This document shows positions 53,364 to 62,007 of a DNA stretch of 64,000 nucleotides, in pieces. The DNA is from Ktedonospora formicarum (lineage in GTDB: Bacteria > Chloroflexota > Ktedonobacteria > Ktedonobacterales > Ktedonobacteraceae). The DNA is taken from positions 3,112,501 to 3,176,500 of the forward strand of contig NZ_BNJF01000001.1 in the NCBI RefSeq assembly GCF_016587355.1, written 5' to 3'. The position numbers and the translations under genes were made by a program. Position 1 is the first letter of the stretch. Each line of letters opens with the position of its first letter. Under the pieces are notes generated by a model. The model made no database searches. It was given only the letters and a program-made list of their open reading frames with translations, and was not told the origin of the DNA.

Positions 53364-54530
53364 CTATCGCTCATTCAGTGGCTTGAACGCCAGATCCGTT
53401 GGGCCTGTGTACTCCGCCTCTGGGCGGATCAAGCGGTTATTGTTGATCTGTTCCAGCACATGCGCGCTCCAACCTGCAACGCGGCTCACCGCGAATGTTG
53501 GCGTGAAGAGATCTCCCTTGAGGCCAACTGAAGCCATCAGCGCTGCAGAGTAATATTCGACGTTTGTATAAAGGCGGCGACCAGGCTTCAACTCCTCCAA
53601 AATTGCGATAGCTAGCTCTTCGACGCCCCGTGTGAAGACAAAGCCATTCGCGTCAGCCAGGCGAGCCATCTCTCTTAGCTCTTCCGCGCGTGGATCGGTC
53701 GTCTTATAGACACGGTGCCCAAAGCCCATCAGCTTCTTGCCTGTAGACACGGCCTCGCGAATCCAGGCATCGGCCTTTTCAAGCGTGCCAATCTCCCGCA
53801 GCATATCCTGCACCTTCGAGGGTGCGCCCCCATGCAGTGGTCCCTTGAGCGCTCCAATCGCAGCCACAATTGAGGAGGATATATCCGATTCTGTGCTGGC
53901 GACGATACGAGCTGTGAAGGTTGAGGCGTTCATGCCATGATCTGCTAATAAAACCAGATAGGCGTTGAGGCCCTTCACATGTTCTTCAGAAGGTATTTCG
54001 CCTGTCAGAAGATAGAGATAGTTCGCGGCATGCCCCAGTTCCGGTTTTGATTCGAGTGGCTCTAATCCACGGCGCAAGCGATCGAAGGCTGCCAGGAAGA
54101 GTGGGAAACGAGCTGTCAGGGCAATGGCCTGATCAATGGTTGGCTTACCCTGGATAGCGACCGCGCCCCAGGCTGAGACTGCCGTACGTAGGGCATCCAT
54201 AGGTTCGGTGCTGGCAGGTAATGAGCGCAAGGTTACCATAACATTTTCCGGAATGGTACGCTCTGTCGCGAAGCGCTCCTGAAGTTGTTCTAACTCTCGT
54301 TTGTTAGGCAAATGCCCGAACCAGAGCAGGTGAACAATTTCTTCAAAGATCGTTGTGCGAGCCAGGTCATGTATGTTATAGCCACGATAGATGAGTCTAC
54401 CTATCTCTCCCTCAACCTTACTAATCGCAGTTGTCGCGGCTACAATGCCCTCAAGCCCACCTTTGTTTTTGGTGGCAGAGGTGGTTTCTTTCTGCGATAT
54501 CTGGCTATTGCTGGAAATTGGCGTTGACAT
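53364..54530 (-). CDS. gltA: Citrate synthase (or 2-methylcitrate synthase)
   Basis: Condenses acetyl-CoA with oxaloacetate. 388 residues, the short type II-like form found in many Gram-positive-like bacteria. GLEGIVAATTAISKVEG starts the fold; LKGPLHGGAPSKV and MGFGHRVYKTTDPRA hold the two active-site His, and the Asp lies in PTFAVSRVAGW-side sequence. Citrate and methylcitrate synthases cannot be separated by eye. AAGGAG precedes the ATG. It is divergent from a small HTH gene, whose domain type is fused to citrate synthases in other bacteria. Confidence 0.92.
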   Translation of the reverse strand: MSTPISSNSQISQKETTSATKNKGGLEGIVAATTAISKVEGEIGRLIYRGYNIHDLARTTIFEEIVHLLWFGHLPNKRELEQLQERFATERTIPENVMVTLRSLPASTEPMDALRTAVSAWGAVAIQGKPTIDQAIALTARFPLFLAAFDRLRRGLEPLESKPELGHAANYLYLLTGEIPSEEHVKGLNAYLVLLADHGMNASTFTARIVASTESDISSSIVAAIGALKGPLHGGAPSKVQDMLREIGTLEKADAWIREAVSTGKKLMGFGHRVYKTTDPRAEELREMARLADANGFVFTRGVEELAIAILEELKPGRRLYTNVEYYSAALMASVGLKGDLFTPTFAVSRVAGWSAHVLEQINNNRLIRPEAEYTGPTDLAFKPLNER

Positions 54531-54604
54531 ACTTCGTGTGCTCCTTTGCTAGAGTATGTGTATATCCAAGTTTGTGTTTAAACATTCGGCTTGCTCTTTT
54601 CTAT

Positions 54605-54633
54605 GTTGTATCATGTGCTATGATGAATGTCAA
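54605..54633 (-). promoter_or_regulatory. Promoter of the citrate synthase gene
   Basis: On the minus strand TTGACA (54633-54628), 17 bases, TACAAC (54610-54605), 75 bases before the ATG. Confidence 0.6.
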
Positions 54634-54758
54634 TTAAATTCGATTTCATTTGTCAAACTTTAGCGAAACTTGATAATACTCGATTTAGGTTGATTGAACC
54701 AGCGAGGAGTGGTTCGTTATTGCCTTTCCTTGCTGGTCCTGCCTGCTACATCGGTAGA

Positions 54759-54787
54759 TTGACAAAATGTGTACTGCTCATTATCAT
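54759..54787 (+). promoter_or_regulatory. Promoter of the HTH gene
   Basis: TTGACA (54759-54764), 17 bases, TATCAT (54782-54787). A second candidate, TTGTCA N18 TAATAC, lies at 54650-54679. Confidence 0.65.
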
Positions 54788-54839
54788 TGGGAAAATAGGA
54801 GCAAAGCTACCGCATTTATGCACGGAAGGAGGGTGTACC

Positions 54840-55133
54840 ATGCTCGAATTAAATGGGGAGAACTATCTAAATGGAAAAGAAGCTTCTCATTTTCTTGGCG
54901 TAAAGCTATCGACGTTATATACCTATGTGAGCCGTGGCCTCTTGCGCAGTTATCGGCAGGGGATCAAGCGTCAACGGCTCTATAAGCAAGTGGAATTGGA
55001 GGCACTCCTCCAGCTTCGCCCTAGCAACATCAATCCTGAGCCTGAGTCAGAAGATAATCTTTCTACACCCTCCCCACGAACTGGTCGGGGAGATGACCTT
55101 CCTCACGCTGAAGACTGGGTTCCTAACATTTAG
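54840..55133 (+). CDS. Small helix-turn-helix protein
   Basis: Start ATG 54840 (MLELNGENYLNG) after GGAGG; the frame is open farther upstream but without similarity. 97 residues. YLNGKEASHFLGVKLSTLYTYVSRGLL is a MerR/excisionase-like HTH, followed by a basic wing (RQGIKRQRLYKQVELEALL) and an acidic, Pro-rich tail. The LYTYVSRGLL form is the same as the N-terminal HTH of citrate synthase fusion proteins found in other phyla. Divergent from gltA, it is likely its regulator. Confidence 0.8.
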   Translation: MLELNGENYLNGKEASHFLGVKLSTLYTYVSRGLLRSYRQGIKRQRLYKQVELEALLQLRPSNINPEPESEDNLSTPSPRTGRGDDLPHAEDWVPNI

Positions 55134-55137
55134 ATGT

Positions 55138-55192
55138 ATGCATAGAGACCGGGGAGAAACGCGATACATCTCTCTCCCTGGTCTCTATGCAT
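55138..55192. terminator. Bidirectional terminator
   Basis: 18-base stem (55138-55155 with 55175-55192, one G-U pair) between the converging HTH and DUF58 genes. Confidence 0.75.
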
Positions 55193-55208
55193 TTCTTGTC
55201 TATCGCCT

Positions 55209-56633
55209 CTACAGACTCAAGCTTTGTTCTGCCCGTATTGGGCGAGCATCACCAGAAAGCTCATCGGCGTTGGGAGTGGCGGTCTCTGTATAGGGAGCCA
55301 GGAGCCTCTGCCAGAGTTCTTCACCTCCTACATGGTGTATGCTGATCCCTGCTACCCTTTGTGGCGGTGGTGTGTCATTAATAAAGAGGACACTGATGGC
55401 GTGCCCGCGCCGTCGTAGTTGTACCAAACGGTCAAGCATGCGATCACCGAGGGTGCTGGTGATGAGCACGACAGTGGCGCCGTTGGGGAGGCGTGAACTC
55501 TCCGCCTGTAAGACCTCTTCGATGGGTGCTCCAAAGTAGCCTTGAACGCGTGCCAGCATCTCCATTACATTTTTGCGCTGCTCTTCGCTACTAGAGGCTG
55601 GAAGGCGAATGCGCCTCCTGTTGAGTTGCTGGGCTAGTTCGGCCTCCGGCTCGACTTCGCTCTTTTGCGGCTCTATGTAGCGTCGTCCAATAGCCAGTTC
55701 CTCGTCTGGCATATTCATAATGGTGTTCGCGTATAGCCCAACCGCGTAACTATTGTCGAGCGCCCAGTTTGTCAGCGACGCGGCAACACAGATCGCTAAC
55801 TCCTGGAGTTCAGGATGGATCGCATAGTATGCGTCGGCTCGCGTATCGATATTGAGGAATAATTCCAGGGTGAAGGTGGTGGTGGCGTCATAGACCTTGC
55901 TCTGCATCTGCATACTGCGCGCGGTAGCCTTCCAGTGGACGCGACGCATACTATCCCCATAGCGGTAATCCCGCACACCAATGATTCGTGAAGGATCTTC
56001 AAGGAGGCGGCGAGGAGCGCGATAATCCCCAAAGGGATGACGCGCGGGCAAGCCAAAGCTATCTAATGGGACCACCAGGGGATAGACAAGCAGGTATTGG
56101 TGGTTGTTAAGCTCCTGATCCTGTGTGATGAAGCCGAAGGCATCGCCGCTATGTAATTTGGTAGGCCCGAAGGTATGAATGCCCCGCTGGATGCAACGCA
56201 CTGTGTAGTTACGTGTGACGCGCTCGTACCACCTTGGGCTGAAGAGGCATTCAAGCATCGCCAGATTGCTGAGGGGTGCGCTCCGTAACTCCTGCTCCTT
56301 GAGGGGCAATGAGCGTGGCAGCAGATCTTCTACCTCTAACCAGGGCAGCGGCAGAATTTTACCATTTTCGACTGTAATTGACATGGTAACGTCTTCACCA
56401 AAGAGAACCCGCTTCTGGCTAAACTTACGTTGATAGCGCAGATCAATCAAGCAGTAGTGAGACCAGATATCTGTCGTGATAATAATCAACAAGAGCAGAA
56501 CACCCACTACGACTAGCAGGGGTTGGCGTATGATAATGCCCAGCAGAACCAGTAGCACGCAGAGCGTGTACCAGATACCATCTGTAATGCCTTTGCCGCG
56601 AATAAACGCGCGACCCTGTCGTGGACTTTGCAT
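55209..56633 (-). CDS. DUF58-domain protein
   Basis: 474 residues. Two helices at the N-terminus (about 18-50), then a beta region and the DUF58 core: RIIGVRDYRYGDSMRRVHWKATAR is its hallmark, and TTFTLELFLNID starts a von Willebrand-A-like fold. DUF58 proteins work with MoxR ATPases in membrane-linked chaperone or cell-envelope assembly roles. The matching MoxR gene lies upstream on the same strand, with a palindromic repeat between them. Confidence 0.9.
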   Translation of the reverse strand: MQSPRQGRAFIRGKGITDGIWYTLCVLLVLLGIIIRQPLLVVVGVLLLLIIITTDIWSHYCLIDLRYQRKFSQKRVLFGEDVTMSITVENGKILPLPWLEVEDLLPRSLPLKEQELRSAPLSNLAMLECLFSPRWYERVTRNYTVRCIQRGIHTFGPTKLHSGDAFGFITQDQELNNHQYLLVYPLVVPLDSFGLPARHPFGDYRAPRRLLEDPSRIIGVRDYRYGDSMRRVHWKATARSMQMQSKVYDATTTFTLELFLNIDTRADAYYAIHPELQELAICVAASLTNWALDNSYAVGLYANTIMNMPDEELAIGRRYIEPQKSEVEPEAELAQQLNRRRIRLPASSSEEQRKNVMEMLARVQGYFGAPIEEVLQAESSRLPNGATVVLITSTLGDRMLDRLVQLRRRGHAISVLFINDTPPPQRVAGISIHHVGGEELWQRLLAPYTETATPNADELSGDARPIRAEQSLSL

Positions 56634-56645
56634 AAGACCATCTCC

Positions 56646-56682
56646 CTATGCGAAAACCTGAGCGCGTTGGTTTTCGCATAAG
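56646..56682. repeat. Palindromic repeat between moxR and DUF58 genes
   Basis: TATGCGAAAACC (56648-56659), loop TGAGCGCGT(T), GGTTTTCGCATA (56669-56680). The perfect inverted pair sits inside the operon and its left edge leads into the ribosome site of the DUF58 gene. Confidence 0.75.
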
Positions 56683-56685
56683 ACT

Positions 56686-57645
56686 TTATGATTCTACTGG
56701 AACTGCGACGCTCTGTAATATCTCTTCAATGATCTGCTCCATGACCTGCCCATGTAAGCGTGTCTGGCTGGTGGCGATCATGCGATGCGACAATACTGGC
56801 ACCGCCACATGCTTCACGTCGTCTGGAATGATATAGGTGCGTCCCTGGAGCGCAGCGTATGCCTGACTGGCACGATAGAGCGCTAACGTACCACGTGGGC
56901 TAACGCCTAGCTCAATACTGTTATGTGTTCGGGTCGCTGCCACTAGTTCGATAATGTAGCTCTCGACGCTTGGCTCAACATGGATACGTCGAATGAGCTT
57001 CTGGAGCTTGAGTAGCCATTCAGTGCTCAGTACTGGTTGAAGCTCTTCCAGAGGTTGGGCCTCCTTGAAGCGTTGTAGGATTAGGCGCTCTTCGTCTTTA
57101 CTAGGATAGTGCAGACGTAGGCGTAAGAGAAAGCGGTCTAGCTGTGCTTCTGGTAGCGGGAAGGTTCCCTCTAATTCAACTGGGTTCTGGGTTGCGATCA
57201 CCATAAAAGGCCGTGGTAGTTTCAGCGTCTCACGCTCTACGCTAACCTGGCGTTCCTCCATAGCTTCCAAGAGTGCTGATTGTGTACGCGGTGTAGCGCG
57301 GTTAATCTCGTCCGCGAGTACAATCTGTGTCAGCAATGGACCAGGACGGAACTCAAACTCACCCTTCTTCTGATTATAAAAGGTAATGCCGGTGATGTCC
57401 GAGGGGAGCAGATCAGGCGTGAACTGAATGCGTTGAAAGCTACAGCCAAGAGATCTTGCTAGTGATTTCGCCAGTGTCGTCTTGCCAATTCCTGGTACAT
57501 CCTCAAAAAGGACATGCCCTTCACATAGTAAGGCTACCATGAGCAGGTCAATTACCTCTTCTTTGCCTACAATGACCCGCCCTACGCTCTGGCGCACTAC
57601 GCGCACAGCCTCCTGAAGCTGCTTGATATCATCGGTTTGTGTCAT
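56686..57645 (-). CDS. MoxR-family AAA+ ATPase
   Basis: Start ATG 57645 (MTQTDDIKQLQ) after AAGGTGG; 319 residues. GHVLFEDVPGIGKTTLAKSLA is Walker A, VLADEINRATPRTQSALLEAMEE Walker B, and ATQNPVELEGTFPLPEAQLDRF sensor 1 with the family insert. It acts as a chaperone-type ATPase with the DUF58 protein encoded next. RGTLALYRASQAYAALQGR is typical of the C-terminal lid. Confidence 0.94.
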   Translation of the reverse strand: MTQTDDIKQLQEAVRVVRQSVGRVIVGKEEVIDLLMVALLCEGHVLFEDVPGIGKTTLAKSLARSLGCSFQRIQFTPDLLPSDITGITFYNQKKGEFEFRPGPLLTQIVLADEINRATPRTQSALLEAMEERQVSVERETLKLPRPFMVIATQNPVELEGTFPLPEAQLDRFLLRLRLHYPSKDEERLILQRFKEAQPLEELQPVLSTEWLLKLQKLIRRIHVEPSVESYIIELVAATRTHNSIELGVSPRGTLALYRASQAYAALQGRTYIIPDDVKHVAVPVLSHRMIATSQTRLHGQVMEQIIEEILQSVAVPVES

Positions 57646-57995
57646 AGACCACCTTACACATGCTTGCAAGTTTCAATATTGTATTCTCTTAAACGAAAAT
57701 TTAATAGCGAGAGAAGATCCAAGAATACATTTTGCATATGATTGTAGCACTATCTCTCTCCTTATTCTTGAGAGTATACGCTCAAAGCAAGAGAAAAATC
57801 ACGACTCGTTAGAAATAGCGTCTATAAACCGATTTGTGTTTATCATCATGCACAGAGATGCCTTACTAGCTCTCGCATAGCCATCTTGCCTCACCAATAG
57901 CAGCAGTCAGGGGCATATAGAGGAGTGTCCGGTGGATGGCTGATAGCTATGGCCGTCCACCGGACACTCCTCTATGCGCTGTTGATGCGTGTCAT
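57646..57995. other. Spacer with a long hairpin
   Basis: 350 bases, AT-rich, with the hairpin at 57917-57975 and no gene. Confidence 0.5.
57917..57975 (-). terminator. Terminator of the HerA-GT9 operon
   Basis: 24-base stem (57917-57940 with 57952-57975, one G-U pair) just beyond the stop at 57996. Confidence 0.75.
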
Positions 57996-58817
57996 TTATG
58001 ACACGGTTATTTTCACGTTCACAGGGGCCGATTGGACCGTTTGTCCATTCTGGTCCGTCGCTATTGCTATGATCTGCGCGGTTGTGGTTTGGGTTGCTAT
58101 AACTTGTGCGTTCCAGGTCAATTGAGCTATTCCATTCTCTCCGGTTGTTTTGCTTCCATTGCCGCTGCCAATGAATGGGGCGGCCTGGTAACGTACAGAG
58201 AGGCGCACATTAACATTAGGTTGGCTTGTGACCGTAACCGTAACCGTCGAGTTGTTAACGACACTTGCAGGCACGTCTGTAATCTGAACTGCAAGCGGCC
58301 CATTGGTGATTGGTGTCGGTGTCGCGGTTGGCGATGGCGTTGGTGAGGGTGTTGGGCTTGGGGTTGGTGATGGCGTTGGTGATGGCGTTGGGCTTGTCTG
58401 CGCGGTTGCCGTACTCGTCTGGGAAAGGTTGGGACCATGTGCCTGTGGTCCTGATCCATTGGAGCCATTCTGGGCTTGTGTCAGATAATTGCCAACGATA
58501 ATAGCAAAGGCCAGGCTTGCGAGTAGGACCAGGCTAATTGCAAACATGAGAAAGCGGTATGCCGGGTCCTTGTGCCAGTAGTAACCTAATTTGGCGAAGA
58601 GATTACGTGGAACAGCTGGATCAGCCTGATTGCGTGCCAGGTTAGCAGGCCCTCCTGTTTGTTGTGGCTGTGCACTATATGTATGATATGTCATGTCCTC
58701 ATGATATGGTGTATTCTGCTGCGTTGGTATGGGTGAATGGCCCGTTTCCTGTGGTCCTGGCAGTATGAGTTTATCCTGCGAGGGGTCCGGTGTGGGCATG
58801 CCCGGATGCTGATCCAT
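57996..58817 (-). CDS. Membrane-anchored surface protein with Pro/Thr/Ser spacer
   Basis: 273 residues. A polar cytoplasmic N-terminus, one helix (about 88-112, FLMFAISLVLLASLAFAIIV), then an extracytoplasmic Thr-rich stretch and a spacer of repeated SPTP units (about 141-168; DNA 58309-58400), followed by a beta domain with VNNSTVTVTVTSQPN, resembling an Ig-like fold. The spacer acts as a stalk through the envelope. Function is unknown. It is the last gene of the five-gene operon, 36 bases after GT9. Confidence 0.7.
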   Translation of the reverse strand: MDQHPGMPTPDPSQDKLILPGPQETGHSPIPTQQNTPYHEDMTYHTYSAQPQQTGGPANLARNQADPAVPRNLFAKLGYYWHKDPAYRFLMFAISLVLLASLAFAIIVGNYLTQAQNGSNGSGPQAHGPNLSQTSTATAQTSPTPSPTPSPTPSPTPSPTPSPTATPTPITNGPLAVQITDVPASVVNNSTVTVTVTSQPNVNVRLSVRYQAAPFIGSGNGSKTTGENGIAQLTWNAQVIATQTTTAQIIAIATDQNGQTVQSAPVNVKITVS

Positions 58818-58853
58818 TGTTACATTCCTCCTCTCTAACCGCTAAACGATTGC

Positions 58854-59762
58854 CTACACACACAACGATTTAAGGGTGGAGAGCACACTTTTACTGGACA
58901 AAAGTCCTGTTTCCTGTGCAGTAAGCACATGTATAGATGAACCATATGGTTGCCATAGCCTGGGATCGCTGGCAATGAATAGCGCTAGTGTTGGCACTCC
59001 TAGGAGTGCTGCCAGGTGCGTAATGCCCGAGTCATTTCCTAGATAGCCACGACATTGATAGAGTGCCTGCGCTACTTGGAGTAGTGGAGCATTGAGCAGA
59101 GACGCGAATAACATGGGCGGCGGATCTGGCAGCATCTGGTGTAGCGCGTCCAGACGCTCTCTGTCTGCCGGGCCTGCCAGCATCAGTACTGGGATGGCTC
59201 GTTTCCACAGCTCTTGTATAATCTCGACATAGCCCTCAAGTGCCCAACACTTATGGATACCACCGCTGCCAGGGTGGATCGCGACGTACCCCTGGTATTT
59301 ATGCACGGTTGGGGGCTGCTCTGGATCGCGAAGCTGGAGCGTGAATTGTTTATCTATGGTGACTTCTATTGTGTTTGCCAGATAATCAATGATATGCATC
59401 TCTGTGTTTGATTGAGGACGTCCCGGCGCAACGATGATCCGTCCGCTGGTCACAGCGCGCAGATTGCGCGCGATACTACCATCTATATCGCGTATCCAGC
59501 ATATGACAAGCTGGCAGTCGCTCAGGAGTGCCAGCGACTCAGGATGCTGAATCCCATTTGGCGAAAATAACTCTCCCCATCGCCGATCTTCGAAGTCGAG
59601 AGCCCGTGTAATAAGCCCTGAAGCTATCATGAGGGGCAAGATCGCGGCCTGCCCTACAAATGTAATTTGCGGGTTCTCATAACGCTCCCGTATGGCTTGG
59701 ATGATGGGAAGCGCCAATAGTGTATCGCCAAGCGCGCCGGGCCGGATAACACAGACATGCAT
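58854..59762 (-). CDS. Glycosyltransferase family 9 (heptosyltransferase-like)
   Basis: 302 residues. RPGALGDTLLALPII is the N-terminal signature, AIHPGSGGIHKCWALEGY the nucleotide-sugar loop, and GNDSGITHLAALLGVPTLALF the C-terminal site of GT9. In Gram-negative bacteria the family adds heptose to LPS; in a probable Chloroflexota the acceptor must differ, so an envelope or glycolipid sugar is the best guess. AGGA precedes the ATG. The gene is 8 bases after the membrane protein upstream. Confidence 0.85.
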   Translation of the reverse strand: MHVCVIRPGALGDTLLALPIIQAIRERYENPQITFVGQAAILPLMIASGLITRALDFEDRRWGELFSPNGIQHPESLALLSDCQLVICWIRDIDGSIARNLRAVTSGRIIVAPGRPQSNTEMHIIDYLANTIEVTIDKQFTLQLRDPEQPPTVHKYQGYVAIHPGSGGIHKCWALEGYVEIIQELWKRAIPVLMLAGPADRERLDALHQMLPDPPPMLFASLLNAPLLQVAQALYQCRGYLGNDSGITHLAALLGVPTLALFIASDPRLWQPYGSSIHVLTAQETGLLSSKSVLSTLKSLCV

Positions 59763-59770
59763 ATGTGGTC

Positions 59771-60136
59771 CTACTTCCGAGCCAGAGCCAACATCTCAAA
59801 GATGATTGCTGCCGCGATAATAGCTATAGCTGTAAAGATATTCCAGCTATGTAGGGCTCGCAAGATCAGGTTAAAGATGATGACTAGCGTGATTAATGCA
59901 GCCTGGCGAGCGGCATGGCGAAGCGTGGCCTGATAGATACGGATTGGGAAGAGGCGTGAGCCGATGGTATAGGTAATGGGTGTTAATGTGCTACTGAGCG
60001 TGATACCCAGGATCATAAAGAAACCCGCGAAGGCCAGAAAGGATTGAGGTGGCGTGTAGCGTGTATACAGTACAAGTCCTCCCCAACCCAGAAGTGCAGT
60101 AAGAAACAATAGCAGCCATTTCATACGTCTGGTCAT
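59771..60136 (-). CDS. Small membrane protein
   Basis: 121 residues with four hydrophobic segments (about 7-24, 32-52, 73-92, 97-117) and Arg-rich loops; no cleavable signal. I do not recognise the family. It fits in the operon 11 bases after the HerA-like gene and 8 before GT9. Confidence 0.65.
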   Translation of the reverse strand: MTRRMKWLLLFLTALLGWGGLVLYTRYTPPQSFLAFAGFFMILGITLSSTLTPITYTIGSRLFPIRIYQATLRHAARQAALITLVIIFNLILRALHSWNIFTAIAIIAAAIIFEMLALARK

Positions 60137-60147
60137 AACACTTATAT

Positions 60148-61878
60148 CTATCTCATCAAATTGAAGCCCCGGTTCCCATTGAGGGGAGCCTCATCGCGAC
60201 GACGCTGCTCCTGGTTCTCAGGACTGAAGTATTTCTGCCACAAATCCGGCGCGTCTTTGCTCTCGCCACCGTGTGGTGTATGGCGTGTTCGCACGCGGCA
60301 GATGACTGGCGTGTTTACCGCCGCACCTGCCACAATTACCTGTCCTTTCGAGAGCGCGGGCAGGTTGTCCAGCAGATCGCGTCCTACGCCTTCAATTGCG
60401 GCGGCGACACTCTTCTGGTCAATCTCATTGACAATGCGCATAATACATTGTGTCTGGCATTGGCTCAAAACGTCGGCATCTAGCTTGCCCGGTCGCTGGC
60501 TAATCAAGCCCACGCCGATACCAAACTTACGCCCCTCGGCTAGCACCTGTTTGAGAATTGAGGTCGAGACAACCTCTGCCCCACCTGGAGCGAAGTGGTG
60601 AGCCTCTTCGAGAAGCGCGAAGACTGGATAAGGCAGGTACGACTCTCCCGAATGGACCTTGCCGCGTTCGGTATCCATACGTGCCTTGTTCAGACGGCGT
60701 AACAACGTCGCTACGATAACCTGCTGGTCGCGTTCGTCGATCTCGTTTAGCTGGAGCACTGTGCACTGACCCGGTTTGAAGATCTCGCGCAGGTCCAGGT
60801 GTTGCGTATCATCGAAGGTAAAGCTCTGTTCAAACTGTTGCTCGATACGCCAGTTCAGAGCGTGAACCGTGCTTGAGTCGTCCGCTCCTTCACCTTCGTC
60901 GTCACTCTTCTGCTTCGAGACGCTTTTGATCGCCACTTTGAGGTCCGCGACACCCCAGGGAGTATCCCCTTTGCGTTCGCGCACCTTGCGCATGGCGCGA
61001 TTAAGTAGATATTGCTGTTTCTCTGTCATCTCGGGAAGCAGTGCGCGCATATCACCCATAGTCAAGGTCGAGATGCGTACTTTGACCTGTTCTGGCTTGT
61101 AGACTCGCACGTGTGGCTGATAGCCCTGGTGTCGCCCATCTCCTATCTCCGCGAATTGGGGCACGTTGGCAATCTGGTCGAGGGTGCCATACTCGCCGTG
61201 TGGATCAATAATCAGCACACAGGCTTTGTTATGTGGCTGCATCAATTCCTCAATAACAACGCTGGCGAGATAGCTCTTGCCAGCGCCCGTGCTGGCGATG
61301 ATTGCCAGATGTGTACTGACTACGTCCTTAACTGAGAGCACAATGGGTACGGCCTCTGGCGTGCGGGTAAGCAGCGAGCCGATGGTCGCTGAACCTGGCT
61401 GCTTATCTTTCTTGCGACTGAGGATGTCGGCGAGCATCTGGTCGTCCGCCAGAAAGATTTGTTTGCCTGATTGAGGTGGAATCCAGGGATTGATGAACGA
61501 GCCTGTCATGGCATCATAGTAGCCCATAATCGCCACATGGAGCTCAAAGAGTTCGTTGGTGCGTGTATTATAGCCAACCATGGCCGCGACCTGGTTTGGC
61601 GGAACATCGGGCTCACCGAGGAAGGTATCGGGATATAGCTGTAGCGGCACACGTTTGATGACGCGCCCGAGCACGCGCCGAACCTGAAAATGTGAGGCTT
61701 CGTTGTTATCAGGCTCAAAAAGTTCGTAGTAAACGTACTCGCCGTTCTTGAGCACCTGGGCATCATCGCGAGAGACAAAAGTAAATTCATGGTTGCTCTC
61801 ACCCGGTCCCTTGGTAATCCCTACAGGCTTGCGGGCTGGTGGCATGGATGTGGCGGCGTTGCGAAAGGTATCAAGCAT
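60148..61878 (-). CDS. HerA-like hexameric ATPase (DUF87)
   Basis: 576 residues. The first 150 form a HAS-barrel-like region (FTFVSRDDAQVLKNGEYVYYE). IIASTGAGKSYLASVVIEEL is Walker A, VLIIDPHGEYGTL Walker B, and ALLEEAHHFAPGG with GLISQRPGKLDADVLSQCQTQ the HerA/FtsK-type arginine region. HerA pumps DNA and in archaea pairs with NurA and Mre11; no NurA is nearby. Start ATG 61878 after GGAGGAG. The upstream gene has a second HAS-barrel-like domain. Confidence 0.85.
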   Translation of the reverse strand: MLDTFRNAATSMPPARKPVGITKGPGESNHEFTFVSRDDAQVLKNGEYVYYELFEPDNNEASHFQVRRVLGRVIKRVPLQLYPDTFLGEPDVPPNQVAAMVGYNTRTNELFELHVAIMGYYDAMTGSFINPWIPPQSGKQIFLADDQMLADILSRKKDKQPGSATIGSLLTRTPEAVPIVLSVKDVVSTHLAIIASTGAGKSYLASVVIEELMQPHNKACVLIIDPHGEYGTLDQIANVPQFAEIGDGRHQGYQPHVRVYKPEQVKVRISTLTMGDMRALLPEMTEKQQYLLNRAMRKVRERKGDTPWGVADLKVAIKSVSKQKSDDEGEGADDSSTVHALNWRIEQQFEQSFTFDDTQHLDLREIFKPGQCTVLQLNEIDERDQQVIVATLLRRLNKARMDTERGKVHSGESYLPYPVFALLEEAHHFAPGGAEVVSTSILKQVLAEGRKFGIGVGLISQRPGKLDADVLSQCQTQCIMRIVNEIDQKSVAAAIEGVGRDLLDNLPALSKGQVIVAGAAVNTPVICRVRTRHTPHGGESKDAPDLWQKYFSPENQEQRRRDEAPLNGNRGFNLMR

Positions 61879-62007
61879 AGATGTAAAGCTCCTCCATTAC
61901 TGCCTCTCCGAAAATCTGAGCACGCTTAAGGGTTCGCATAAGAAGGGCGTGCTCGCCGCGATCCCCATTTGAGGACACGGCAGCGGTGTTGATTTTCGCA
62001 GAAGATC
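61879..62007. repeat. Degenerate palindromic repeat before the HerA-like gene
   Basis: CCGAAAATCTGAGCACGC and GGGTTCGCATAAG (61908-61942) followed by GATTTTCGCAGAAG (about 61991-62004), all matching arms of the family. Confidence 0.5.

Noticed and set aside
58300..58400. Short tandem DNA repeat
   Set aside because: It encodes the SPTP stalk of a surface protein, so it is coding low-complexity sequence and not a CRISPR or satellite.
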